A stretch of DNA of 64,000 nucleotides from Sphingobacterium sp. SGG-5. GTDB taxonomy: Bacteria; Bacteroidota; Bacteroidia; Sphingobacteriales; Sphingobacteriaceae. Positions 45,900-56,127 of this stretch are shown in pieces. Made by a program: the position numbers and the translations under genes. Each line of letters starts with the position of its first letter. Within the stretch, counting starts at the first letter, position 1. The stretch is from contig NZ_JAAKGO010000010.1 in the NCBI RefSeq assembly GCF_011043525.1, positions 82,095-146,094 on the forward strand. Reading direction: 5' to 3'. The notes below the pieces were generated by a model that searched no databases, was not told the origin of the DNA, and saw nothing but the letters and a program-made list of their open reading frames with translations.

Positions 45900-47984
45900 T
45901 TAACTGTTCGGTTCTCCGGAGGACGATGGTCTCGGCTGAATATCCGCTTTATTCGTTTCCTCCGGTATAGTCGGCAACGGATACTCCGTTGGAGGTACGC
46001 CCCCCCCATCTGCACCCCCGTTTACAAACTCATCATATGTTGTACGGTTTGTAAAAGGTCGTTTTCCTAATATTTCTTCCAGATCCGCTTGAAACAAGAT
46101 TTCTTTTTCCAACAATTTTTCCGCAATTTTAATTAGGCCATCTTGCTTATCTAACAACAGTTGTCTCGTACGCTCATAGACTGACGAAATAAGCTGACGT
46201 ACTTCATCATCAATTAACTCTGCTGTCTGGTCGGAGTATGGCTTCTGAAACTGTGATTCGCCGGAGCTGTCACGGAACGAGACATTTCCAACCTTCTCAT
46301 TCATTCCATATACAGCGATCATGGCATAAGCCAACTTTGTCACACGTTCCAGATCATTTTGCGCGCCCGTGGAGATGCGCTTAAAAGTAATGTCTTCAGC
46401 AACACGGCCACCCATGGTCATACACATACTATCCATAAGTTGCTCCGTTGTGTATAAAAATTGTTCTTTCGGCAAATACTGTGCATAACCTAAAGCGGCG
46501 ACACCACGGGGAACAATAGAAACCTTAACCAAAGGGTCCGCATGCTCCAAGAACCATCCGGCAATAGCGTGACCGGCTTCATGATAGGCTACGATTTTCT
46601 TTTCTTCGGGAGATATAATTTTATTCTTTTTCTCTAAGCCACCAATGACACGGTCAATAGCGTCCTGGAAGTCCTGCATCTCTATAGCAGGCTTATTCTT
46701 TCTTGCTGCAATCAAAGCTGCCTCGTTACAAACATTCGCAATCTCTGCTCCTGCAAAACCGGGAGTTTGTGCAGAAAGCTTCTTCGCATCCACTCCTGCA
46801 CCCAATCGCAACGGCTTTAAGTGCACATTAAATATCTGTTCACGACCGATCAAATCCGGTTTATCGATAGAAATCTGACGGTCGAAACGTCCTGGTCGTA
46901 ATAACGCAGAGTCTAATACATCTAAGCGGTTTGTAGCCGCCAGGAGAATGACGCCTAAGTTCGTACCAAACCCGTCCATTTCCACCAATAGCTGATTTAA
47001 GGTATTTTCCCGCTCGTCATTACCCCCCATAACGGAATTCTTTCCGCGGGCACGGCCAATGGCATCGATTTCATCGATAAATATAATACAAGGAGCTTTT
47101 TCCTTCGCTTGCTTAAACAAGTCCCGGACACGCGACGCACCTACGCCCACGAACATCTCTACAAAGTCAGAACCCGATAAAGAGAAAAAGGGCACCTGTG
47201 CTTCACCGGCAACAGCCTTAGCCAGCAACGTTTTTCCTGTTCCCGGAGGGCCTACTAGCAATGCACCTTTCGGGATCTTACCCCCCAAATTTGTATACTT
47301 CTTCGGATTTTTAAGGAAATCCACAATTTCCATCACTTCTGTCTTTGCTTCTTCCAAGCCTGCAACATCATTGAACGTCACGTTAATTTGTGATTCCTTA
47401 TCAAACAGTTGCGCCTTAGATTTACCGATATTAAAAATGGCACCACCGCCGGCACCACCGCCGCCGCCCATACGGCGCATTAAAAACATCCACAGTGCTA
47501 CAATAATGATTAACGGAAGAATAAAGGATATAAAGAAACCACCCCATGCATTCGTCCGCTCTTCCCATTTGGCTGATATTTTTGTTACATCCTCCGGTAG
47601 ATCTTCCTGGGATTCGCGCAATCTTTCATTTAAAATATCTGCAGAACCCTCTGTGAATACGTATTGTGGCCCCGTCGATGACGAAAAGCTTAATGTGTTG
47701 TCGGTTGGTGCGACTTCTTTATATTTGGGGTCGTCTTGAAGCTTATCTTTCTTAATATATACTTCGACTTCGACAATATTACCCTTGTTGTATGCGATCA
47801 ATTTCTCTACATCTCCCGTACGAAGCATATCTTTTTCAAACTTTTCGTACGAGATATCCTTTGCCCCGCTACCGCTATACATATAGTTAAGCGCAATAAA
47901 CCCTATGATCATGGCGATATATATCCACATCATATTGAACTTGGGAGGTATCGGTGTTACTTTTTTACTAGGAATCTTCTTCAT
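45900..47984 (-). CDS. ftsH: ATP-dependent zinc metalloprotease FtsH
   Basis: A 694-residue membrane AAA+ protease. TM1 at about 17-37, a periplasmic domain, TM2 at about 149-169, the AAA domain with Walker A GPPGTGKT, Walker [13 protein letters not shown] and the second region of homology ([20 protein letters not shown]), then the zinc site HEAGH (about 470) with the third ligand further on. A glycine-rich linker (GGGGGAGGG) follows TM2. The C-terminus is proline-rich. It degrades misassembled membrane proteins. Start is 35 nt after rsfS. Confidence 0.98.
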   Translation of the reverse strand: MKKIPSKKVTPIPPKFNMMWIYIAMIIGFIALNYMYSGSGAKDISYEKFEKDMLRTGDVEKLIAYNKGNIVEVEVYIKKDKLQDDPKYKEVAPTDNTLSFSSSTGPQYVFTEGSADILNERLRESQEDLPEDVTKISAKWEERTNAWGGFFISFILPLIIIVALWMFLMRRMGGGGGAGGGAIFNIGKSKAQLFDKESQINVTFNDVAGLEEAKTEVMEIVDFLKNPKKYTNLGGKIPKGALLVGPPGTGKTLLAKAVAGEAQVPFFSLSGSDFVEMFVGVGASRVRDLFKQAKEKAPCIIFIDEIDAIGRARGKNSVMGGNDERENTLNQLLVEMDGFGTNLGVILLAATNRLDVLDSALLRPGRFDRQISIDKPDLIGREQIFNVHLKPLRLGAGVDAKKLSAQTPGFAGAEIANVCNEAALIAARKNKPAIEMQDFQDAIDRVIGGLEKKNKIISPEEKKIVAYHEAGHAIAGWFLEHADPLVKVSIVPRGVAALGYAQYLPKEQFLYTTEQLMDSMCMTMGGRVAEDITFKRISTGAQNDLERVTKLAYAMIAVYGMNEKVGNVSFRDSSGESQFQKPYSDQTAELIDDEVRQLISSVYERTRQLLLDKQDGLIKIAEKLLEKEILFQADLEEILGKRPFTNRTTYDEFVNGGADGGGVPPTEYPLPTIPEETNKADIQPRPSSSGEPNS

Positions 47985-48019
47985 TATTTACGTATAACTC
48001 TCTTTTTCTAACTGCTATA

Positions 48020-48394
48020 TTATGCGCTCTGGTAGGTTTCGATTTTGGCATCCCCCCAAAGATCTTCTATGCGATAATGGCTGCGCTTCTCGGTTTTAAA
48101 AACATGAACGACTACATCTACAAAGTCCAACAATATCCACTCTCCATTGCCTATCCCCTCTTTGTGCCAAGGCTCTTCGCCAAAAGCTTTATAAACTTCA
48201 TCCTCTATATTTTTAGCGATCGCATTCACTTGGATATTTGAGTCTGCATGGCATATCACGAAATAATCAGAAACTGTGGCATTAATTTCCCGCATGTCTA
48301 ACTTCACAATTTCGTGTCCCTTCTTCTCCTGCATGCCGTAAACAACTATTTCAGCCAACTTGTTCGACAATTCTAAATTTTTCTTTTTACTCAT
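48020..48394 (-). CDS. rsfS: Ribosomal silencing factor RsfS
   Basis: A 124-residue protein of the Iojap/DUF143 family, which binds ribosomal protein uL14 and prevents subunit joining when nutrients are low. Family core: DYFVICHADSNIQVNAIA, WHKEGIGNGEWILLDFVDVV and VHVFKTEKRSHYRIEDLWGD. Length is normal. First gene of the ftsH group; birA is divergent, with 46 nt between the start codons. Confidence 0.96.
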   Translation of the reverse strand: MSKKKNLELSNKLAEIVVYGMQEKKGHEIVKLDMREINATVSDYFVICHADSNIQVNAIAKNIEDEVYKAFGEEPWHKEGIGNGEWILLDFVDVVVHVFKTEKRSHYRIEDLWGDAKIETYQSA

Positions 48395-48440
48395 TAAGAA
48401 ATAGTATAGTTTTACCTTAAAACTTTAAAAACGTATTCTC

Positions 48441-49217
48441 TTGCAAAATAATACAATTTTTGGACATTATTTATCTCACCACATAATTGTTTTGAACAAA
48501 ACAACGTCTACAAACGATTATTTGAAAGATTTGACGGCAAAATTCACGCCACTCCCTCAGTTTACTGCCATAATGGCAAAGACGCAAACACACGGGCGTG
48601 GGCAACGCGGCTCTATTTGGGAAGCTGAACCTGGACAAAATCTAACAACCAGCATTTATTTAAAACTCAATAAGCTTGACATATCCAACCAGTTTTTTTT
48701 AACCGTGATCAGCAGTTTAGCACTATACGACACGATGCGCCATTATGTCAATAAAAGCGTATCCATAAAATGGCCAAATGACATATTTATTGAAAAGAAG
48801 AAAATTTGCGGACTGTTGATTGAAAGCAAAGTATCCGGTCGCGAACTAACAAGCGCGGTATTAGGCGTCGGCTTAAATATATATCAAACGGTATTTCCAG
48901 AAGATATTCAACATAAAACAACTTCTTTCAGACAATTGAGTCTACAAGGCGACATCTCTTTCATCGAAGTTGTGGAAACGATACAAGCCCACCTGAACCA
49001 CTATTATCAACTGTTACTAAAGTCTCGGCACGACGATCTCCTCGAACAATACAATGATAAGCTTTTTCAGAAAGATGAACCTGCCATATATCGTAGTGGG
49101 AACGGACAACCCTTCACGGGGAAAATTATAGCCGTGGATAGAGATGGTCTGTTACACATGCTGATAGATGAACAGCATATTAAATTCGATTTAAAAGATA
49201 TAACTTATCAGCTATAA
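48441..49217 (+). CDS. birA: Biotin--[acetyl-CoA-carboxylase] ligase
   Basis: A 258-residue enzyme that activates biotin with ATP and attaches it to biotin carrier proteins. Signatures: HGRGQRGSIWEAEPGQNLTT (biotin/ATP loop), SIKWPNDIFI and KKICGLLIES, and a small C-terminal SH3-like domain (EPAIYRSGNGQPFTGKIIAV). TTG 48441 is the only start before the catalytic domain and gives the usual MQNNT start seen in relatives. There is no N-terminal DNA-binding domain, so it is not a repressor. Confidence 0.95.
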   Translation: MQNNTIFGHYLSHHIIVLNKTTSTNDYLKDLTAKFTPLPQFTAIMAKTQTHGRGQRGSIWEAEPGQNLTTSIYLKLNKLDISNQFFLTVISSLALYDTMRHYVNKSVSIKWPNDIFIEKKKICGLLIESKVSGRELTSAVLGVGLNIYQTVFPEDIQHKTTSFRQLSLQGDISFIEVVETIQAHLNHYYQLLLKSRHDDLLEQYNDKLFQKDEPAIYRSGNGQPFTGKIIAVDRDGLLHMLIDEQHIKFDLKDITYQL

Positions 49218-49310
49218 CAAAAAAATTACTGGCATAATCGTCCCAATACCTGTATCTTAGCATTAAACTTTCAGGCCCGCTTTGCGGTCAGAAATATAAA
49301 ATACAATATC

Positions 49311-49766
49311 ATGATGAAGAAACTTAGTTTATTGATCGTAGTGGTATGGATTACAATGGGTAGTGCAGTCGGTCAAATTCATAAGCCTGTTAAGTGGAGT
49401 GTCGCCCAAAAAAGACTAAATCCAACAGAAGGTGTGGTTTTCATTAAAGCGACGATTCAAGAAGGCTGGAACATATATGCACAAAATGTACCGGATGGCG
49501 GGCCAATTCCAACTTCATTTATATTCAAGCCCTCCAAAGCGTATACATTATATGGAAAAACGGCACAGCCTAAACCGAAAACCAAGTATGAAGACGTTTT
49601 CAAAATGAATGTCCCTTATTTTACCCGGGAAGTGGTTTTCCAACAGAAAGTAAAATTAAATTCGAGCAAACCGACGACAGTATCAGGAATCGTCGAATGG
49701 CAAGCCTGTGATAAATCTCAGTGTCTTCCTCCTGATGAATACAATTTTACCGTCACCATTAAATAG
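49311..49766 (+). CDS. Secreted DsbD N-terminal-like domain protein (DsbC-type corrector)
   Basis: A 151-residue periplasmic protein: signal peptide to about residue 22 and one domain with the pattern IVEWQACDKSQCLPPDEYNF, whose C-x5-C cysteine pair matches the N-terminal redox domain of DsbD. It probably takes electrons from the membrane protein encoded 36 nt downstream and passes them on in the periplasm. This is the part of DsbD missing from that protein. Confidence 0.9.
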   Translation: MMKKLSLLIVVVWITMGSAVGQIHKPVKWSVAQKRLNPTEGVVFIKATIQEGWNIYAQNVPDGGPIPTSFIFKPSKAYTLYGKTAQPKPKTKYEDVFKMNVPYFTREVVFQQKVKLNSSKPTTVSGIVEWQACDKSQCLPPDEYNFTVTIK

Positions 49767-49802
49767 ATTTCGACACTCCATAATCCTAATATTTCAAATA
49801 GC

Positions 49803-51506
49803 ATGGATTTGAAAAAACATTCTTTAGCAATAATCGTATTGCTTCTGTTCGTCTTGACATCCGTTTCCTTTGCCCAAGACACACTCCTATCCTTCGAGGG
49901 ACTGGAATTCTCTAACGGTGCGGACACCTCCCAGCTCCTAGAAGTCCCCAATGATCTGGAGTTTACAGATGGCACAGAAGAATCGGTGTCTGCCCAGGAA
50001 GACATCAGTTTACCCGCAGATATTGACATCCCTTCACCAGCCAGCGGCAAGCAAACCCTCTGGGCAATCTTTATTGCTGGCCTACTTGGCGGTTTTGCAG
50101 CCTTCGTAATGCCATGTATATTTCCCATGGTACCGCTTACCGTAAGCTTTTTCACCAAAAGAGCGGGAACAAGAAGTAAGGGCATATCCCAAGCCGTGTT
50201 ATATGGGCTATTCATTATCGTCATTTATGTCGCATTGGGTATGCTGATTACAATAGTCTTTGGCTCGGATGCACTGAATGCGCTCTCGACCAATGGCGTT
50301 TTTAATTTCCTCTTTTTTCTGATTTTAGTTGTTTTTGCAGCTTCTTTTTTTGGTGCATTTGAAATCACCTTACCCAGTTCTTTTGTGAATAAAATAGATG
50401 CAAAATCGGACAGCAAGGGATTAATAGGGTTGTTTTTTATGGCTTTTAGCTTGGCGCTGGTATCCTTCTCCTGTACCGGCCCTATCATTGGCACATTGCT
50501 CGTAGAAGCCGCATCAAAGGGGGAAAGGCTAGGCCCCGCGATAGGTATGTTGGGCTTCTCTATTGCCCTCGCTATACCTTTCGTTATTTTCGCCATTTTT
50601 CCATCCATGTTAAAATCACTCCCAAAATCGGGCGGATGGTTGAATAGTGTTAAGGTGGTTTTAGGTTTCCTGGAATTAGCTTTGGCACTGAAGTTTCTCT
50701 CCAATGTGGATTTAGCTTATCATTGGAACTGGCTCGACCGTGAAGTATTTTTAGCCCTGTGGATCAGTATCTTTGGACTGATGGGATTATACCTGATCGG
50801 AAAGATAAAATTTGCAAATGACAGCGAGCTGAAATATTTATCTGTACCCCGTACCCTCTTAGCCATCGTCGTTTTCTCTTTCGTCGTCTATATGATACCC
50901 GGATTATGGGGCGCTCCCTTGAAATCGATTTCTGCGTTTTTACCGCCTTCAGCAACCCAAGATTTTGACTTATCTGTTGTACATCATGATGTCAGTATAT
51001 CAACAGCCACTGGAAAGCAGAAAAAGTATTATGAGATTTTCCATGATAGAGGCACACCAAAGGGGTTTGACCCCTACTATGACTATGAAGAGGCTTTGGC
51101 CGCTGCAAAAGAAAGCAACAAGCCCGTATTGGTAGATTTTACGGGATGGAACTGCGTCAACTGTCGGAAGATGGAAGCCAATGTATGGACAGATCCGAAA
51201 GTAGCCACCCTGCTCCGAACAGAATTTGTCATGGCCGAACTATTTGTTGACGACCGCACAACCCTCGACCCGGAAGAGCAATATACCTCCTCCTATAGTG
51301 GTAAGTTAATCAATACAATAGGAAAAAAAAACAGCGATTTTCAAGCGTCGACCTTCAACAGCAATTCGCAACCGCTGTACGTCATTGTCGATACAGCGGG
51401 AAATGTGCTTATTTCCCCAAGTGGTGCAAATTACGACATCAACAGCTATGTAGGCTATCTTCAATCCGGCATCGATGCATTTCAAGCAAAAAACCGCGTT
51501 CTTTAA
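49803..51506 (+). CDS. DsbD-type thiol:disulfide interchange protein (CcdA-thioredoxin fusion)
   Basis: A 567-residue inner-membrane protein. Signal peptide (1-26), a periplasmic linker to about 75, a CcdA-like bundle of about eight helices with the cysteine pair in MPCIFPMVPLTV and FSCTGPIIGTL, and a C-terminal thioredoxin domain with CxxC in WNCVNCRKME (about 446). It carries electrons from cytoplasmic thioredoxin to the periplasm. The N-terminal redox domain is a separate gene upstream, so the pair together equals one DsbD. Confidence 0.93.
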   Translation: MDLKKHSLAIIVLLLFVLTSVSFAQDTLLSFEGLEFSNGADTSQLLEVPNDLEFTDGTEESVSAQEDISLPADIDIPSPASGKQTLWAIFIAGLLGGFAAFVMPCIFPMVPLTVSFFTKRAGTRSKGISQAVLYGLFIIVIYVALGMLITIVFGSDALNALSTNGVFNFLFFLILVVFAASFFGAFEITLPSSFVNKIDAKSDSKGLIGLFFMAFSLALVSFSCTGPIIGTLLVEAASKGERLGPAIGMLGFSIALAIPFVIFAIFPSMLKSLPKSGGWLNSVKVVLGFLELALALKFLSNVDLAYHWNWLDREVFLALWISIFGLMGLYLIGKIKFANDSELKYLSVPRTLLAIVVFSFVVYMIPGLWGAPLKSISAFLPPSATQDFDLSVVHHDVSISTATGKQKKYYEIFHDRGTPKGFDPYYDYEEALAAAKESNKPVLVDFTGWNCVNCRKMEANVWTDPKVATLLRTEFVMAELFVDDRTTLDPEEQYTSSYSGKLINTIGKKNSDFQASTFNSNSQPLYVIVDTAGNVLISPSGANYDINSYVGYLQSGIDAFQAKNRVL

Positions 51507-51540
51507 TGATTTTTTAATAAAGAAATCAACAAATTTTCGA

Positions 51541-51548
51541 TATTTTTG
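51541..51548 (+). promoter_or_regulatory. -7 box directly before pfkA
   Basis: TATTTTTG ends 4 nt before ATG 51553, predicting a nearly leaderless mRNA. No exact -33 TTG. Confidence 0.5.
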
Positions 51549-51552
51549 AAAA

Positions 51553-52527
51553 ATGAGTGAAATAAAGAATATTGCAGTATTGACTTCCGGAGGAGATGCC
51601 CCTGGCATGAATGCTGGAATTAGAGCTGTCGTCCGGACAGGCATTTATCACGGACTACATGTTTTCGGTGTCCGCAGAGGCTATGACGGATTGGTGAACG
51701 GTGAGATCATTCCCATGGATGCCAAATCTGTTGCCAATATCATCCAGCGGGGTGGAACGATATTAAAGACGGCCCGTAGCGATGACTTCAAGACCAAAGA
51801 AGGCCGTCAAAAGGCATATGATAATATTAAAAAATTAAATATCGATGGTCTGGTTGTCATTGGGGGGGACGGAACCTTTACGGGTGCTTCAAAATTTATC
51901 GAGGAATTTGATATTCCTATTCTTGGCATGCCGGGGACCATTGATAACGATTTAGCAGGGACAGACTTTACCATCGGTTACGATACGGCCATTAACACTG
52001 TTGTAGACGCTGTAGATAAAATACGTGATACGGCAGAGTCGCACGACAGATTGTTTGTCATCGAGGTGATGGGGAGAGACTCTGGATTAATTGCGCTTCG
52101 CTCGGGTATAAGTACAGGTGCGGAGGCAGTATTGATTCCGGAGCTGGAAGTGGATTATAATGCCATTATGAAGCGACTTGATACTTCCCGCAAGAACAAA
52201 TCTTCCCGTATTATTATCGTCGCTGAGGGGGACGAAGAGGGCGGATTGGTCGTGGCAGAGAAGATCCAGGAGAATTTCCCGCATTATGATGTTCGGGTGT
52301 CCATCTTAGGCCACATCCAGCGCGGAGGAAAACCATCTTGTATGGATCGTGTTCTCGCCAGCCGTCTAGGCGTGGCCGCTGTAGAAGGCTTATTGGAGGG
52401 ACGTCGAGGGGAAATGGCGGGTTTAATTGGTGGGCAGGTTCAGTTTACTCCATTTAGCAAAGCGATAAAACATATCGACAAGATCAATACAAACCTTACC
52501 CGAATAGTAGAAATACTGTCCTTATAA
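51553..52527 (+). CDS. pfkA: 6-phosphofructokinase
   Basis: A 324-residue ATP-dependent phosphofructokinase of glycolysis. Signatures: TSGGDAPGMNAGIRAVVR (ATP site), IGGDGTFTGA, PGTIDNDLAGTDFTIGYDTA with the catalytic aspartate, VMGRDSG, and LGHIQRGGKPSCMDR. Length matches bacterial PfkA. The Gly in GGDGT is the ATP-type residue rather than the Asp seen in pyrophosphate-dependent enzymes. Convergent with galK across a short hairpin. Confidence 0.98.
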   Translation: MSEIKNIAVLTSGGDAPGMNAGIRAVVRTGIYHGLHVFGVRRGYDGLVNGEIIPMDAKSVANIIQRGGTILKTARSDDFKTKEGRQKAYDNIKKLNIDGLVVIGGDGTFTGASKFIEEFDIPILGMPGTIDNDLAGTDFTIGYDTAINTVVDAVDKIRDTAESHDRLFVIEVMGRDSGLIALRSGISTGAEAVLIPELEVDYNAIMKRLDTSRKNKSSRIIIVAEGDEEGGLVVAEKIQENFPHYDVRVSILGHIQRGGKPSCMDRVLASRLGVAAVEGLLEGRRGEMAGLIGGQVQFTPFSKAIKHIDKINTNLTRIVEILSL

Positions 52528-52533
52528 TATTTT

Positions 52534-52555
52534 AGATGCGGCTTATGCCGCATCT
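52534..52555. terminator. Hairpin between convergent pfkA and galK
   Basis: A 9-bp perfect stem (AGATGCGGC / GCCGCATCT) with a TTAT loop. It lies between the two stops. There is no good T-run on either side, so it may be a weak bidirectional terminator or an mRNA end structure. Confidence 0.55.
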
Positions 52556-52556
52556 G

Positions 52557-53711
52557 TTATGCTATAATCCGAGCACCTTCATCGGCATGAACAAATATGC
52601 CTTCTAATTCAAGTCCAAACTTTTCCTTATACAACGGGGCTATCTGATCCGCTAATGCCTTGCCGTATCCTTTCGCGATAATATTGATTGTACAACCACC
52701 GAAACCTCCGCCCATCATTCTTGCACCAACAACCTGAGGTACCTGTGTAACATAATCTACCAAAAAATCCAGCTCGGCACAACTCACTTCATATTCCGTA
52801 CTTAACGCCTGATGTGTCAAAAACATCTGCTTGCCCAGTTCTTCAATATCACCACACTCCAAGGCACGACAAGCCCTATTGAGCCGCTCATTCTCCTGAA
52901 TGACATATCTACATTTAACATACGTATCTTCATCCCTCGACCGGACAGTTTCGTCCAACATATCCAATGTCACGTCCCGTAAGCTCCGTACCTCCGGATA
53001 CTTCTCGCGAACCCAACTTACCCCTTGTTCACACAAGGTTCTCCGATTATTATAGGCTGACGAGGCCAGAGAATGCTTAACGTGGGTATTGAATAAGACA
53101 ATCTCGTAGTCACCCAACTCCAACGGCACGTACACAAAATCTAATGAGCGACAATCCAATCTGATCACATGCCCTTTCTTACTCAATACCGACGCAAACT
53201 GGTCCATGATCCCGCATTTTACGCCAGCATACGTATGTTCAGCTAGCTGGCCGATACGGGCAATATCCTTACGGTCAAAAGATAATCCAAACAGTTCATT
53301 CAATGCAAATCCCGCGGCACATTCTACCGCGGCAGAAGACGACAGCCCAGCTCCTAAAGGAACATCTCCATCAACGTATAGATTGAAGCCTGAAATAACC
53401 TTTCCCCGTTCCTGAATCTGATGAACAACACCCAGGATATAATTCGCCCAGCCCACTTCAGAAGGTTTTATATCCTTTAAATCCGTTTCAAAACCTTCCT
53501 TAAAGTCTTCTGCAAAAAGGTGGATACGTGTGTCTTCCCGCTTCCCTACGGCCACATAAATCGCTTTATCTATTGCTGTGGGTAATACGAAACCCTCATT
53601 ATAATCGGTATGCTCACCTATGATGTTGATCCGTCCCGGAGATTTAGCCAATAGGTCTGGTGCTATCCCAAACACTTCCTCAAATCTATTCCTTAGCTGT
53701 AAAGTTTCCAT
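52557..53711 (-). CDS. galK: Galactokinase
   Basis: A 384-residue GHMP kinase converting galactose to galactose-1-phosphate. Galactokinase signature GRINIIGEHTDYNEGFVLP (about 26-44), ATP loop PLGAGLSSSAAVE (about 117-129), and GARMMGGGFGGCTI near the end. It starts 3 nt after galT, forming a galTK operon of the Leloir pathway; the epimerase galE is not in the window. Confidence 0.98.
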   Translation of the reverse strand: METLQLRNRFEEVFGIAPDLLAKSPGRINIIGEHTDYNEGFVLPTAIDKAIYVAVGKREDTRIHLFAEDFKEGFETDLKDIKPSEVGWANYILGVVHQIQERGKVISGFNLYVDGDVPLGAGLSSSAAVECAAGFALNELFGLSFDRKDIARIGQLAEHTYAGVKCGIMDQFASVLSKKGHVIRLDCRSLDFVYVPLELGDYEIVLFNTHVKHSLASSAYNNRRTLCEQGVSWVREKYPEVRSLRDVTLDMLDETVRSRDEDTYVKCRYVIQENERLNRACRALECGDIEELGKQMFLTHQALSTEYEVSCAELDFLVDYVTQVPQVVGARMMGGGFGGCTINIIAKGYGKALADQIAPLYKEKFGLELEGIFVHADEGARIIA

Positions 53712-53714
53712 TAC

Positions 53715-54755
53715 CTATTTATTTTTATAATGTATAGTCTCCTGCTTTCTCAATACCTCAGCGGCGTACTCCGCCGTAATATCCCGTTGCGGATTCGCTA
53801 ACATTTCGTAACCAACCATAAATTTCTTGACTGTTGCCGAACGCAATAATGGAGGATAAAAGTGCATGTGCCAGTGCCATGCCGATTGATCGCCTTCATT
53901 CACCGGCGCCTGATGCATACCCGCAGAATAAGGAAATGAGGTTTTAAAAATATTGTCATAACGTATTGTCAACTCTTGCAAGGTCCTAGCCAAATCCCAT
54001 TTTTCCTCTTCCGTAAACTCCAGGATATTCGTGACGTGTCTTTTACTGACAACCAGGGTCTCATAAGGCCATGCTGCCCAAAAAGGCACCAGCGCCACAA
54101 AATGGGTGTTATCCACAACAATACGCTCGCTCTTCTGCAGTTCAAGAGCTAAGTAATCGCTCAGCAGGGACTTGTTATGTGCCTTAAAATATCGATCAAA
54201 TTGTACGTTTTCCTTTTGAATCTCGACAGGTAGAGAACTTTGCGCCCATATCTGCCCATGCGGATGCGGATTGCTACATCCCATTATCGCCCCTTTATTC
54301 TCAAATATCTGTATGTATTTAATCCAATCTTTCTGCGCCAGTTCCTTAAATTCCTTCTGCCATAGGTCTACCACGGCCTTAATAGCAGATTCTTCCATCT
54401 CCGGAAGCGTCAGATCATGCCTGGGTGTAAAGGAAATCACTTTACAAATCCCCTTTTCTGTTTCGGCCTGAAGAAGCCCCCCCTCATTGTGTATTTCTAA
54501 GGAAGAGTCCTCCAATAAAGCTGAAAAATCATTGACAAATACAAAACTGTCTTTGTATTTCGGATTCACGGTACCGTCTGCCCGAACATTCCCCGGACAT
54601 AAATAACATTTAGGATCATACTCCGGTCTACTATCAGTAGCGATATCTTCTACCTGTCCCTGCCAGGGTCTTTTGCTCCGATGTGGTGAAACCAGTATTT
54701 TTTCTCCCGTCAGGATATTCACCCGGCTATGGGGTTGATCTAAAAAAGAAAGCAT
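53715..54755 (-). CDS. galT: UDP-glucose--hexose-1-phosphate uridylyltransferase
   Basis: A 346-residue enzyme exchanging UMP between UDP-glucose and galactose-1-phosphate. Zinc site residues CYLCPGN (about 51-57), active-site motif SNPHPHGQIWAQ (nucleophilic histidine of HPH) at about 161-172, and HWHMHFYPPLLR. Length is typical. First gene of galTK; a plausible -7 box TACGTTTG (minus strand 54817-54810) predicts a leader of about 50 nt. Confidence 0.98.
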   Translation of the reverse strand: MLSFLDQPHSRVNILTGEKILVSPHRSKRPWQGQVEDIATDSRPEYDPKCYLCPGNVRADGTVNPKYKDSFVFVNDFSALLEDSSLEIHNEGGLLQAETEKGICKVISFTPRHDLTLPEMEESAIKAVVDLWQKEFKELAQKDWIKYIQIFENKGAIMGCSNPHPHGQIWAQSSLPVEIQKENVQFDRYFKAHNKSLLSDYLALELQKSERIVVDNTHFVALVPFWAAWPYETLVVSKRHVTNILEFTEEEKWDLARTLQELTIRYDNIFKTSFPYSAGMHQAPVNEGDQSAWHWHMHFYPPLLRSATVKKFMVGYEMLANPQRDITAEYAAEVLRKQETIHYKNK

Positions 54756-54809
54756 ATTAATACAATTGATCGATTAAAACAATAAATGTATATTGTACAC
54801 TTATTACCA

Positions 54810-54817
54810 CAAACGTA
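54810..54817 (-). promoter_or_regulatory. -7 box of the galTK operon
   Basis: Minus strand TACGTTTG, with TTG 23 nt further upstream (54843-54841); about 54 nt before the galT start. Confidence 0.4.
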
Positions 54818-54863
54818 TTAATTTTTTTTTAAATTCTATTCAATTTGAAAAAAATAGGGAAAA

Positions 54864-56120
54864 TTAACTTTTAACCAACTCGAAGATCGTAATCTCTGGC
54901 AAGATACCTACTCGGCCGGGATAGCCCAAAAAGCCAAATCCCGTATTGACATACAGCTGCTGCTGCTTCTCGGTATACAGCCCCGCCCACTCCTTGTAGA
55001 CATACTTCGCGGGACTCCACTGGAAATGCTCGCCTCGCACACCAAATTGCATGCCGTGCGTGTGACCTGCAAACATGACATCGACATCAGTATCCAACAC
55101 CTGTGCCCTCCAATGCGAAGGGTCGTGCGACAACAACAGTTTAATATCTTTATCTGCCGTCCCCGACAATGCTTTCGTCAGATCACCCTTTTTCGGAAAC
55201 CGACCGGTACCCCAATTTTGTACACCAACGATTGCTATCTCCTCATTATCCACACGAATCGTCCGATTTTCATCCATCAACAGATCCCAGCCCATGACAC
55301 GATGTGTTTCTATCAGATGTTGTAGATTTTTGCGCTTTGCCAAACTGTCTTCCTTGCCATAATAGTAATCACCATAATCGTGGTTGCCTAAGGTAGAGAA
55401 CACCCCTAAGTCTGCCTTCAACATGGAAAAGATATCCTGGTAGTTGCGCATTTCGGAAGCTTCATTATTAACCAGGTCTCCCGTGAAAAAAATCATATCG
55501 GGCTTCTCCTGCAAAAGCATTTCAACCCCTCCACGTACAGCTTTATGGTTATAAAATGAGCCCGAGTGCACATCCGATATCTGTGCTAACCGCAGGCCAT
55601 CGAATGCGTTAGGTAAGTTGGGCAATACCAGCTTCTGCCGACGTATTCTATAATCGTATGCGCCGGAAATAATTCCCCAAGACAAGGGAAACACGGGTAG
55701 GGAAGCAATGACAATTCCTGATTTAAGCAAAAAATCTGACCGTGATATACCATTTCTGGGCTTCTCCGGCAAGGGTTCTTCCAATTCTGCAATACGTTCC
55801 GCAGGCAACTTCCCTTTCTTGGGTAGAAAAAGCCTGGAAATCCAGATACCTCCACGCCGGATATCATCGATCAATACTACTGCAATATAAATAAACTTGC
55901 TGATCGCTGTCATAAAAAAGGCAACCAGTATAATAGACCGGTAACTTAACGGGATGCTAAACTTTGCAGCGATAAACAGCCCGGCAAATAGAATAATAGA
56001 ATAGCCCCACCACACAAAGGGAAACCATTTTTTATGTACCAGCTTAATTTTTGTCGCTCTAAGCGCAAAAAATATATAAAAATCAAATATGAATAACAGT
56101 ACAGCGTTGAATACTAACAT
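54864..56120 (-). CDS. Membrane-anchored calcineurin-like phosphoesterase (YkuE-like)
   Basis: A 418-residue protein. Three to four membrane helices in residues 1-90, a linker, a Tat-like SRSDFLLKSG segment with another hydrophobic stretch (about 130-150), then the phosphoesterase domain with RLAQISDVHSG, MIFFTGDLVNN, LGNHDYGDYYYG, LLSHDPSHW and MFAGHTHGMQFG: a full dimetal set. Members may hydrolyse UDP-sugars or phospholipid-derived compounds; this one is uncharacterised. Start is 7 nt after the hemH stop, so probably cotranscribed with hemH. Confidence 0.88.
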   Translation of the reverse strand: MLVFNAVLLFIFDFYIFFALRATKIKLVHKKWFPFVWWGYSIILFAGLFIAAKFSIPLSYRSIILVAFFMTAISKFIYIAVVLIDDIRRGGIWISRLFLPKKGKLPAERIAELEEPLPEKPRNGISRSDFLLKSGIVIASLPVFPLSWGIISGAYDYRIRRQKLVLPNLPNAFDGLRLAQISDVHSGSFYNHKAVRGGVEMLLQEKPDMIFFTGDLVNNEASEMRNYQDIFSMLKADLGVFSTLGNHDYGDYYYGKEDSLAKRKNLQHLIETHRVMGWDLLMDENRTIRVDNEEIAIVGVQNWGTGRFPKKGDLTKALSGTADKDIKLLLSHDPSHWRAQVLDTDVDVMFAGHTHGMQFGVRGEHFQWSPAKYVYKEWAGLYTEKQQQLYVNTGFGFLGYPGRVGILPEITIFELVKS

Positions 56121-56127
56121 CTCTTCA